Below, piece after piece: positions 7,356 to 14,835 of a DNA stretch of 48,625 nt (positions within the stretch are counted from its first letter, which is position 1; each line of letters opens with the position of its first letter). The notes beneath the pieces are model-generated. The model was not told the DNA's origin. It did not search any database and worked only from the letters and a program-made list of their open reading frames with translations. Source of the stretch: Actinomycetes bacterium (GTDB lineage: Bacteria > Actinomycetota > Actinomycetes > Actinomycetales > Actinomycetaceae). Where the stretch lies: positions 1 to 48,625 of the forward strand of contig JAFAAX010000015.1 in NCBI GenBank assembly GCA_023426345.1. Direction: 5' to 3'. The position numbers were made by a program, and so were the translations under genes.

Positions 7356-8225
7356 ATGGACATGCTGGACATCTCCCACGTCACCAAGGCGTTCTTCCCG
7401 CACACCGTCAACGAGCGCGTCGCGCTGCGCGACCTGTCCCTGCGCCTGGGCGCCGGGGACTTCGTGACGATCATCGGGTCCAACGGGGCCGGCAAGTCGA
7501 CGCTGCTCAACATCGTGTCGGGACGCTACCGCCCCGATGTCGGACGGGTGAGCATCGACGGCCACGACGTGACCCGCCTGCCCGACCACCGCGTCGCCCG
7601 CGACGTCGGCCGCGTGTTCCAGGACCCGATGGCCGGGACCGCGCCCCACCTCACCATCGAGGAGAACCTGTCGCTCGCCCTGTCACGAGGGCGGCGCCGC
7701 GGGCTGGGTCGCGGGTTGACCGCGGCCCGGCGGTCGCAGTTCCGCGACATCCTGTCCACCCTGGAGCAGGGCCTGGAGGACCGCATGACGACGAAGGTCG
7801 GGCTCCTGTCGGGCGGGCAGCGCCAGGCGCTGAGCCTGGCCATGGCCACCGCCTCCCAGCCGAAGATCCTGCTGCTCGACGAGCACACCGCCGCCCTGGA
7901 CCCCTCCCGCGCCGAGCTGATCTCGCGTCTGACCGTCGAGGCGGTGTCGCGGTACGGGCTGACGACGCTCATGGTCACCCACAACATGTCCCAGGCACTG
8001 GCCATGGGCAATCGGCTCATCATGATGCACGAGGGCGGCGTGCTGTTCGAGCTGTCCGGGGCGGAGAAGGCCGCCGCCACCACCGAGTCCCTCATGGACG
8101 AGTTCGCGAAGCTGCGCGGCGGTGCTGCGAGGGACGGAGCGTCCGGCGCGGCGGGCGCGGTCGGGGGCGGGATCGGGGGCGGGATCGGGGCTGAGGGGCT
8201 GTCGGACCGCACGCTGTTCGCCTGA
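7356..8225 (+). CDS. ABC transporter ATP-binding protein, TrpZ-like
   Basis: This 289-residue ATPase powers the importer encoded by the two preceding genes. Walker A is GSNGAGKST at about 46-54, the signature is LLSGGQRQAL, Walker B is KILLLDEHTAALDP, and the switch His is in MVTHNMSQAL. The C-terminal 40 residues are a Gly/Ala-rich extension (AAGAVGGGIGGGIGA) with no known role. The start is one base after the permease stop codon. Final gene of the operon. Confidence 0.92.
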   Translation: MDMLDISHVTKAFFPHTVNERVALRDLSLRLGAGDFVTIIGSNGAGKSTLLNIVSGRYRPDVGRVSIDGHDVTRLPDHRVARDVGRVFQDPMAGTAPHLTIEENLSLALSRGRRRGLGRGLTAARRSQFRDILSTLEQGLEDRMTTKVGLLSGGQRQALSLAMATASQPKILLLDEHTAALDPSRAELISRLTVEAVSRYGLTTLMVTHNMSQALAMGNRLIMMHEGGVLFELSGAEKAAATTESLMDEFAKLRGGAARDGASGAAGAVGGGIGGGIGAEGLSDRTLFA

Positions 8226-8282
8226 GACCACCACCCATCGAGTGCCCTCCCCCGCTGGTCCACGGCAGACATGACTTCACTG

Positions 8283-8330
8283 AACTCCAGCTTGACACAT
8301 CTCTTCGTCCCTGGAGTTAAGCTTGTGTCA
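8283..8330 (+). promoter_or_regulatory. Repeat-rich promoter of the AlbA_2 gene
   Basis: A consensus TTGACA (8292-8297) is followed by a weak -10 (GTTAAG at 8316 or TAAGCT at 8318). The latter would start transcription at the ATG, giving a leaderless mRNA. Two perfect inverted repeats interleave across it: AACTCCAG (8283-8290) with CTGGAGTT (8311-8318), and TGACACA (8293-8299) with TGTGTCA (8324-8330, running into the ATG). This looks like an autoregulatory operator. Confidence 0.6.
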
Positions 8331-10183
8331 TGTCATCCGTGAACCCGTCGCAGCCGTCCGAGACGCAGGCGCTCGTCGCCGATCTCCGTCGGCGCGCTGC
8401 CGAGACGCCGGACGTGGAGGTCAAGTCGGCCGTCGGCGGAACACCGCGGTCCGCGCGTGAGACACTCAGCGCCTTCAGCAACGATCACGGCGGCGTCCTC
8501 CTGCTCGGGATGAGCGATCCTGCGCAAGGACTCGAACCGGTCGCCGGTTTCGACGCCGACGCCATTTCCGACGGGATCGCCGGCATGATGGCGAACGACA
8601 TCGAGCCTCCTGTCCGCGGAGACGTGGCCATCGAGCTCGTGGACGGGACGCACCGCATCGTGCGCGTGGACGTCCCCGAGGGAGATCCCAGCTCCAAGCC
8701 GTTCTTCGTCAAGACCCAAGGACGGTACGGCGGTTCTTACATCCGAGGCGCCGACGGGGATCGCACTCTCACCAACTACGAGGTCGACCGGCTCCTCGAA
8801 AACCATGCTCAGCCGTCCTTCGACCGCGAGATCCTCACGGCGGCGACGGCACGCGACCTCGATGCGCCTGCGATCGCGACCTATCTCGCGCGGCTCAGGC
8901 AGCGGCGGCCCTCCGCCTTCGGAAGACGCTCTGACGAGGACGTCCTTCTCATGACAGGTGTCCTGGGAATGACGCCCGACGACGGCACGCCCCATCCCAC
9001 CCTTGCCGGCCTTCTCGTTTTCGGCTCCTACCCGCAACAGTTCTTTCCGCAGCTCTTCATCTCCGTCGTCGCGCTGCCCGCCACGGAGATGGGGGTTCCA
9101 GATCCCCAAGGTCAAAGATTCCTAGACAATCAGCAGTGCGAAGGATCCCTTCCCGAAGCCTGCGCCGACGCCGTCGCCGTGCTGGCACGGAACATGACTC
9201 GCGCCTCCGTCATCGCATCGGACATCGCGACCAGGACCGGACGCATCGACCGATACGAGTATCCGCTGGATGTCCTCCGCGAACTCATCGTCAACGCGGT
9301 CATGCACCGCGACTACTCCCCAGAAGGCCGCCGTTCCCAGGTCCAGGTCGAGCTCTACCCGGACCGTCTGGTGGTTCGCAGCCCCGGCGGCTTCTTCGGA
9401 GCCGTCACTCCTGAGGAGCTGGGCGCGCCGAATGTCTCGTCCTCACGCAACGAACTCCTGGCCAAGTTGCTGGCGGATGCGCCCCTGCCGAACACCTTGG
9501 AGATGATGGCGGAAAACCGCGGATCCGGAATCCCGACGGTCTTCCACTCGCTCAGTTCCGCCGGGATGGAGCCACCCGTCTTCGACGTCAGACCCGCTCG
9601 CGTTGAGGTGATCATCCCCCATTCGGCCTTGCTGACTCCCGACACGCTCCACTGGATCGAGGGGTTGGGCCAAGAGGGCTTGTCCACCCAGCAGGTCCAG
9701 GCTCTCGCCGTCCTCAGGCGCGGGCGGGAGCTCTCCAACCAGACCATGCGAGCGTGGGGCCTTCACGCCGACGAGGCGACCTGTGAGCTCGGCGACCTCG
9801 TCCGGCGCGGGCTGGCCGTCCGAGTCGGCTCGCGACGCTGGACCACCTACCGCCTCGCGTCCGGTATCCCGATCGAGACCTCCACGCATGCCCGCGACGC
9901 CGCCGCCGGGGGGCCGCGCCATGGGCAATTGCCCGCTCCGGCGGACTGGGTTCCCTCCGCCGCTGTCGAACCGAAGGCCCGCCACACGGGCAGCCAACGC
10001 GAGGAGGAGATCCTCCGACTCCTGCATGAGCATGGCGTCCTCACCAGCGCACAACTCGAGAACCTCCTCGGCGTGAAGCGAACCGCCATCGTCCGATACC
10101 TCAATGCACTCACCGCCAGCGGAGAGGTCTTCCCGACGGCTCCACCGCGCAGCCCCCTGCGCGCCTACCGACTGACCCGATGA
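8330..10183 (+). CDS. AlbA_2 / HATPase_c_4 winged-helix regulator
   Basis: This 617-residue protein has three parts. An AlbA_2 (Schlafen-type) domain occupies about 10-150 (EVKSAVGG, AFSNDHGGVLLLGM, GGSYIRGADGDRTL). A GHKL-like HATPase_c_4 domain covers about 310-415 (LRELIVNAVMHRDYSPEGRR, ENRGSGIPTV). A C-terminal winged helix lies at about 560-617 (EEEILRLLHEHGVLTSAQLENLL). Such proteins are annotated as ATP-binding transcriptional regulators, but few have known roles. Some related genes sit in defence or mobile contexts; no such neighbours are visible here. It stands alone between two transport operons, with its own promoter. The sequence is slightly less GC-biased than its neighbours, which may mean separate acquisition. 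Confidence 0.85.
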   Translation: MSSVNPSQPSETQALVADLRRRAAETPDVEVKSAVGGTPRSARETLSAFSNDHGGVLLLGMSDPAQGLEPVAGFDADAISDGIAGMMANDIEPPVRGDVAIELVDGTHRIVRVDVPEGDPSSKPFFVKTQGRYGGSYIRGADGDRTLTNYEVDRLLENHAQPSFDREILTAATARDLDAPAIATYLARLRQRRPSAFGRRSDEDVLLMTGVLGMTPDDGTPHPTLAGLLVFGSYPQQFFPQLFISVVALPATEMGVPDPQGQRFLDNQQCEGSLPEACADAVAVLARNMTRASVIASDIATRTGRIDRYEYPLDVLRELIVNAVMHRDYSPEGRRSQVQVELYPDRLVVRSPGGFFGAVTPEELGAPNVSSSRNELLAKLLADAPLPNTLEMMAENRGSGIPTVFHSLSSAGMEPPVFDVRPARVEVIIPHSALLTPDTLHWIEGLGQEGLSTQQVQALAVLRRGRELSNQTMRAWGLHADEATCELGDLVRRGLAVRVGSRRWTTYRLASGIPIETSTHARDAAAGGPRHGQLPAPADWVPSAAVEPKARHTGSQREEEILRLLHEHGVLTSAQLENLLGVKRTAIVRYLNALTASGEVFPTAPPRSPLRAYRLTR

Positions 10184-10492
10184 TCCGGGAAGCGCGCCGT
10201 CCGAACCGGGCACCGCGATGGCGACGCGAGCTGGATGCTCGGATCGCGGACCAAGCCGGGCGCGTGCCCGCTGGACTGCCCACGACGCATGTCGACGGAT
10301 CGGCGGAGCTCTTGGAGGTTCGTCGCTCTGACGGGTGAACTCTGCCGGCGCCGCCCTCGTCACCGCAAGCGATCGGAGTGGATCGCATGAAATCGAAGTC
10401 CGGAGGCGTTGCGTGCGCCCATAGAGTCTTGATCGGGCCTCGGCGTCGCAGCCGAGAACCGGACACCTACGACGATGTGAGGACGAGGGACT
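10184..10492 (+). other. 309-base gap upstream of sugar importer
   Basis: No credible gene. The last 60 bases hold a 6-bp hairpin (10439-10444 with 10451-10456) and a GAGGACGAGGG ribosome site before the ATG at 10493. A TAGAGT at about 10423 may be a -10, but no good -35 partner was found. If the YesN-like regulator at 16704 controls this operon, its site should lie here; I could not identify it. Confidence 0.4.
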
Positions 10493-11500
10493 ATGAGGAC
10501 GAGAGTCTTGGGCGCGGTCGGGATGGCCGTCGCGCTGGCGATCGGATGCGGAGCGTGCTCCACGACGACGCCACTGACCGGGGGAAACGCGCAGAGCTCG
10601 GCGAGCGGAACCGAGCAGAGCGGGGACGCCGCCGGGGATCTGCAGGGGAAGTCGATCGGCATCACGGTCGCCGACCTCACCAACCAGTACTACGTGTCGG
10701 TAACCGACGGCATGAAGGACGCCTGCGACGACCTGGGATGCACCGTCGAGGTGCATGACGGCAAGCAGGACACCCTCAGCCAGATCTCCGCGGTCGAGAA
10801 CTTCGTGACCAAGGGGATGGACGTCATCGTGGTGGCGGCCAATGCGGACAACGCTCTGGACGCCGCCGCGAAGCAGGCCGAGGACGCCGGCATTCCCGTG
10901 ATCGCTCTGGCCCAGCAGACGGACGGCGTCGACGCCTTCGTCCGGCTGTCGGAGGAGGAAGCCGGCGCGACCTCGGGCAAGGTGGCCGCGGACTGGATCA
11001 ACGCGAACCTCTCGAGCCCTGACCAGGCGAAGGTCCTGGTGGTCGGCGACAAGACGGTGTCGAACACCGCCAAGCGCATCGAGGGCATCAAGACGGGCGT
11101 CACCGACAATGCGCCGGGGGCCGTCGTCGTCGCCGAGGCGCCGGCGAACTCCACCGAGTCCGCGATCTCCGCCACGGAGAACGCCCTGACGGCGAATCCG
11201 GGGATCAACGTCGTCGTCGCCAACAACGACGACATGGCGCTGGGCGCCCTGGAGGCGATGGTCGCTGCCGGCAAGCAGCCGGGCCAGGCGGCCGTGGTCG
11301 GGTTCGATGCGACCCCCGAGGCCATCAAGAAGATCCTCGAGAAGGGCCTGTTCATCGGCACCGTCTCGGTCGACGCCTACAAGCAGGGCGCCCTGATCGT
11401 CGACACCGCGCAGAAGGTCTTGACGGAGGGCTCGGTGGGCGACATCTACGTGCCGTTCGATCCGATCACGATCGACAACGCGGCGGACTACCAGAACTGA
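10493..11500 (+). CDS. Sugar ABC transporter substrate-binding lipoprotein (RbsB-like)
   Basis: This 335-residue protein has an N-terminal lipoprotein signal; Cys19 (AIGC) or Cys22 (CGAC) would be the lipidated residue. The rest is a Peripla_BP_4 domain: IGITVADLTNQYYVSVTDGM, a SQISAVENFVTKGMDVIVV strand, and VVVANNDDMALGALEAM. It would capture a monosaccharide-like ligand outside the membrane. The start is the ATG preceded by GAGGACGAGGG. It is first in a plus-strand operon with an ATPase, one permease, an esterase and a two-component pair. A very strong hairpin follows its stop, as is common after binding-protein genes. Confidence 0.92.
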   Translation: MRTRVLGAVGMAVALAIGCGACSTTTPLTGGNAQSSASGTEQSGDAAGDLQGKSIGITVADLTNQYYVSVTDGMKDACDDLGCTVEVHDGKQDTLSQISAVENFVTKGMDVIVVAANADNALDAAAKQAEDAGIPVIALAQQTDGVDAFVRLSEEEAGATSGKVAADWINANLSSPDQAKVLVVGDKTVSNTAKRIEGIKTGVTDNAPGAVVVAEAPANSTESAISATENALTANPGINVVVANNDDMALGALEAMVAAGKQPGQAAVVGFDATPEAIKKILEKGLFIGTVSVDAYKQGALIVDTAQKVLTEGSVGDIYVPFDPITIDNAADYQN

Positions 11501-11515
11501 TCAGTCGTCCGCTGC

Positions 11516-11572
11516 GGCGGCGAGGGGCTCACGGGTCCTCCGAGCGACTCTCGGAGGCCGCCCCTCGCCGCC
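11516..11572 (+). other. Very stable two-tier hairpin after binding-protein gene
   Basis: A perfect 13-bp GC-rich stem (11516-11528 with 11560-11572) encloses a second perfect 8-bp hairpin with a 5-base loop (11537-11544 with 11550-11557). It fills most of the 92-base gap before the ATPase gene and ends just before its AAGGAGG ribosome site. No U-tract. It probably protects the binding-protein transcript and lowers ATPase/permease expression. Confidence 0.6.
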
Positions 11573-11592
11573 ACCGGCAAGGAGGCAGGAAC

Positions 11593-13095
11593 GTGGCAGA
11601 GGCAATTCTGCAGATGCGTGGCGTCACGAAGGTCTACCCCGGGGTCGTCGCGTTGGACGATGTGTCGATGTCCTTCGAGGCGGGAGCGGCTCACGCGATC
11701 GTCGGGGAGAACGGGGCGGGGAAGTCCACCTTCATCAAGTCGATCACCGGAGCCATCGAACCCACCAGCGGAGAGCTGGTGATGGACGGCGACGTCGTGC
11801 GCAACAACTCTCCCCAGACGTCGCTGGGACTGGGCATCGCCGCCATCTACCAGGAGTTCTCGTTGGTGCCGTATCTGTCGGTCGCCGAGAACGTCTACTT
11901 CGGGCGCTTCCCGAAGCGGTCGGGGATGATCGATCGGGCCGGAATGGAACGCGGCACGCGGAAGGTGTTCGCCGAGCTGGGCGTCGACATCAACCCGAGA
12001 GCGATCATCGCGAATCTGTCGGTGGGATACCAGCAGATGGTGGAGATCGCCCGCGCGATCTCCCGCGACGTGCGCGTGCTCATCATGGACGAGCCCTCGG
12101 CGCCGCTGACGGACGCGGAGATGACGCACCTGTACGACGTCGTGGAGCGCCTCAAGGCGCGTGGGGTCGCGATCGTCTACATCAGCCATCGGTTGGAGGA
12201 GATCTTCCGGATCTGCGAGACGGTGTCGGTGCTGCGGGACGGGAAGCTCATCGCCACGATGCCCGTCAAAGACACCACCGAGGACGACTTGATCCGCATG
12301 ATGGTCGACCGGGACGTCTCCCGGGTCTATCCGGCCGCGGGAGTCACCCCGGGCGACGTGGTCCTGGAGGTTGAACACCTGTCGACCGACGCTGTGCGCG
12401 ACGTCTCGCTGACGGCGCGCGCCGGGGAGATCGTCGGCCTGGCGGGACTGGTCGGCGCGGGACGCACCGAGGTGGCGCGCGCCGTCTTCGGCGCGGACCC
12501 CCGCCGTTCGGGAGTCATCACGGTGGGAGGCCGGATCCGCGACATCCGCAGTCCGCGCGACGCCGTCGAGGCCGGGATCGGTCTGATCCCGGAGGACCGC
12601 AAGACGCAGGGTTTGCTGCTCAACATGGACATCGCCGACAACGTCGTCTTCGCGGCGATGGACAAGGTGTCCACCCGAGGAGTGATCAGCGCATCCAAGG
12701 AGCTCTCGTCCGCCGAGGAGCTCAGCCGGGCGATGCGCGTGCGCGCTCCGTCGGTCAAGACGTTGGCCTCCGGGCTCAGCGGCGGCAACCAGCAGAAGGT
12801 CGTCCTGGCGAAGTGGCTGCTCACGGACTGCCGGGTGATCTTCTTCGATGAGCCCACCCGCGGCATCGACGTCGGCGCGAAGCAGGAGATCTACGAGCTG
12901 ATGCGACGGCTGGTCGCGGAGGGGAAGGCCATCGTCATGATCTCCTCGGAGCTGCCTGAACTCCTCGGAATGGCCGACCGCGTCCTCGTCATGCATGAAG
13001 GCCGGGTCACCGGCGAAATGGAGCGCTCGGAGGCCACCCCCGAACGGGTGATGGCCCTGGCCTCCGGCGCAACCTCGAAGGAACTCCACTCATGA
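11593..13095 (+). CDS. Sugar ABC transporter ATP-binding protein (RbsA/MglA type)
   Basis: This is a 500-residue double ATPase of the CUT2 class. The N-terminal half has Walker A GENGAGKST, signature LSVGYQQM and Walker B VLIMDEPSAPLTD. The C-terminal half has the usual degenerate P-loop GLVGAGRTEV, an intact signature LSGGNQQKV and Walker B VIFFDEPTRGIDVG. The start is a GTG seven bases after AAGGAGG. The stop overlaps the permease start by four bases (ATGA). It energises uptake with the permease at 13092. The signature of the first half has V for G at the second position. Confidence 0.94.
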   Translation: MAEAILQMRGVTKVYPGVVALDDVSMSFEAGAAHAIVGENGAGKSTFIKSITGAIEPTSGELVMDGDVVRNNSPQTSLGLGIAAIYQEFSLVPYLSVAENVYFGRFPKRSGMIDRAGMERGTRKVFAELGVDINPRAIIANLSVGYQQMVEIARAISRDVRVLIMDEPSAPLTDAEMTHLYDVVERLKARGVAIVYISHRLEEIFRICETVSVLRDGKLIATMPVKDTTEDDLIRMMVDRDVSRVYPAAGVTPGDVVLEVEHLSTDAVRDVSLTARAGEIVGLAGLVGAGRTEVARAVFGADPRRSGVITVGGRIRDIRSPRDAVEAGIGLIPEDRKTQGLLLNMDIADNVVFAAMDKVSTRGVISASKELSSAEELSRAMRVRAPSVKTLASGLSGGNQQKVVLAKWLLTDCRVIFFDEPTRGIDVGAKQEIYELMRRLVAEGKAIVMISSELPELLGMADRVLVMHEGRVTGEMERSEATPERVMALASGATSKELHS

Positions 13096-14060
13096 GCAAA
13101 CTGAAGAACATCGACTGGGGACGGTACGGAATCGTCGCCGCCCTGGTGCTGCTGATCGTCTTCTTCGCGATCGCCGCCCCCTCCTTCCTGTCGATCAACA
13201 ACATCCTCAACATCCTCCGACAGGTTTCGATCGTGGGGATCTGCGCGGTCGGGATGACGTTCGTCATCCTCACCGGCGGCATCGACTTGTCCGTGGGATC
13301 CATCATCGGCGTCACCGCCGTGGTCGGCGCCTTCCTGATGGGGGCCGGCACCCCCGTGTGGGTGGCAGTGACCGTGGTCCTGGCCGTCGGGGCGGTGGCA
13401 GGCGCCCTCAACGGATTCCTCATCAGCGAGGTCGACATCGCCCCGATCATCGCGACGCTGGGCGTGATGACCGCGCTTCGCGGTGTCGCCTACATCGTCA
13501 CGGGCGGTCTGCCGATCTACGGTCTGCCGGAATCCTTCGGAATGCTGGGCCAGGGCTACTTCCTGGGGATCCCCGTCCCCATCTTCTTCCTGGTCCTGGC
13601 CTTCGTGCTGGGGTGGTTCCTCCTGTCGAACACGACGTTCGGACGCTCCGTGTACGGCCTCGGCGGTAATGCCGAGGCGACCCGCCTGTCGGGGATCTCG
13701 ATCCGGAAGACCACCTACAAGATCTACATCCTGGCGGGCATCCTCTACGCCGTGGCCGGCCTGATCCTGCTGTCCCGAGCGAACAGCGGACAGCCGAAGG
13801 CCGGTGACGGCTACGAGATGGACGTCATCACCGCCTGCGTGCTGGGCGGCATCTCGGTGGCCGGTGGCCAGGGCCGGATCTCCGGCGTCATCTACGGCGT
13901 CCTCATCATGGGCGTCCTCACCAACGGCATGATCATGATGAACGTCAACGAGTACTGGCAGTGGGTCGTCAAGGGCGTCGTGCTGTTGGCGGCCGTGGCG
14001 ATCGACCGTCTGTCGCGCAAACGCGCGAAGACGGTGACCGCCCTCCAGAAGATGGCCTGA
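13092..14060 (+). CDS. Sugar ABC transporter permease (RbsC type)
   Basis: This 322-residue membrane protein has roughly eight to ten hydrophobic segments and the CUT2 motifs FVILTGGIDLSVGS and SGISIRKTTYKIYI. It is the only permease gene in this operon, so it would act as a homodimer, unlike the two-permease importers elsewhere in the window. The start overlaps the ATPase stop (ATGA). The esterase gene begins 12 bases after its stop. Confidence 0.93.
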   Translation: MSKLKNIDWGRYGIVAALVLLIVFFAIAAPSFLSINNILNILRQVSIVGICAVGMTFVILTGGIDLSVGSIIGVTAVVGAFLMGAGTPVWVAVTVVLAVGAVAGALNGFLISEVDIAPIIATLGVMTALRGVAYIVTGGLPIYGLPESFGMLGQGYFLGIPVPIFFLVLAFVLGWFLLSNTTFGRSVYGLGGNAEATRLSGISIRKTTYKIYILAGILYAVAGLILLSRANSGQPKAGDGYEMDVITACVLGGISVAGGQGRISGVIYGVLIMGVLTNGMIMMNVNEYWQWVVKGVVLLAAVAIDRLSRKRAKTVTALQKMA

Positions 14061-14071
14061 GAGGGAGGACC

Positions 14072-14812
14072 ATGGGCGTCCTTCGGCTCGAGTACGTGTC
14101 CCCGGCCCTCAAGGTGCAGACGCGGATGGTGATCGTCCATCCCTTCGACACCGCCGGGAGGGGACCCTCCTCGGTCGAGGGCGTCCTGGTCCTCCTGCAC
14201 GGGATGCTCGACGGCCCCGAGAGCTGGCTGACGCAGACCACCGTCGCGCAGCAAGCGGCGCGCCACGGCGTCCTGGTGGTCATGCCCGACGGGCAGCGGT
14301 CCTTCTGGCGGGACATGCACAGCGGTGGGAACTACCACCGGCTGGTGGGGCAGGAGATCCCCCAGATGGTCGAGCGCGTGTTCGGCCTCGCGCATCGACG
14401 TGAACGCTGGGCCGTCGCCGGGAACTCGATGGGCGGATACGGCGCGCTGTACACGGCGCTGACGTCGCCCGGCGTCTATTCGATCTGCGCCGCGTTCTCC
14501 CCGGTCACGGACCCCGTGGACGGCGTCGACGCGATTCCGCGGGACTACCTGATCCCCGGAGAGACGCGCGCCATCGTCGGGGAGGACTTTGGCGTCGGAG
14601 AACTCACCGCACTAGCCTGTCAGAAAGGCATTCCGGTGGAACTGACGCTGGCGTGCGGGACCGGGGACTTCCTCTACGGGGAGAGCGAAGCGCTCCACCG
14701 CGCGATGTCCGACAGCGGTCGGGCGCACATCTTCCGGACCGAGGAAGGAGCCGGACATGACTGGGACTTCTGGAACACGGAGTTGCGCCATTTCCTGGAC
14801 TCCCACTTCTGA
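14072..14812 (+). CDS. Esterase D-type alpha/beta hydrolase (PF00756)
   Basis: This 246-residue cytosolic hydrolase has no signal peptide. The nucleophile elbow is GNSMGGYGAL, with Ser near position 115; the acid is probably Asp in GTGDFLYGES and the base His in GAGHDWDFW. LLHGMLDGPESW supplies the oxyanion region. It resembles tributyrin/acetyl-xylan-type esterases. Its position in a sugar-import operon suggests it removes acyl groups from an imported, esterified sugar. The start was set at the ATG after GAGGGAGGACC; a longer upstream frame overlaps the permease gene. Confidence 0.85.
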   Translation: MGVLRLEYVSPALKVQTRMVIVHPFDTAGRGPSSVEGVLVLLHGMLDGPESWLTQTTVAQQAARHGVLVVMPDGQRSFWRDMHSGGNYHRLVGQEIPQMVERVFGLAHRRERWAVAGNSMGGYGALYTALTSPGVYSICAAFSPVTDPVDGVDAIPRDYLIPGETRAIVGEDFGVGELTALACQKGIPVELTLACGTGDFLYGESEALHRAMSDSGRAHIFRTEEGAGHDWDFWNTELRHFLDSHF

Positions 14813-14835
14813 GCGCCGATGAGGGACGGGCGTTC

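Noticed and set aside
9122..9307. Small minus-strand frames within the AlbA_2 gene
   Set aside because: No ribosome site, no family and fully inside a well-supported gene.
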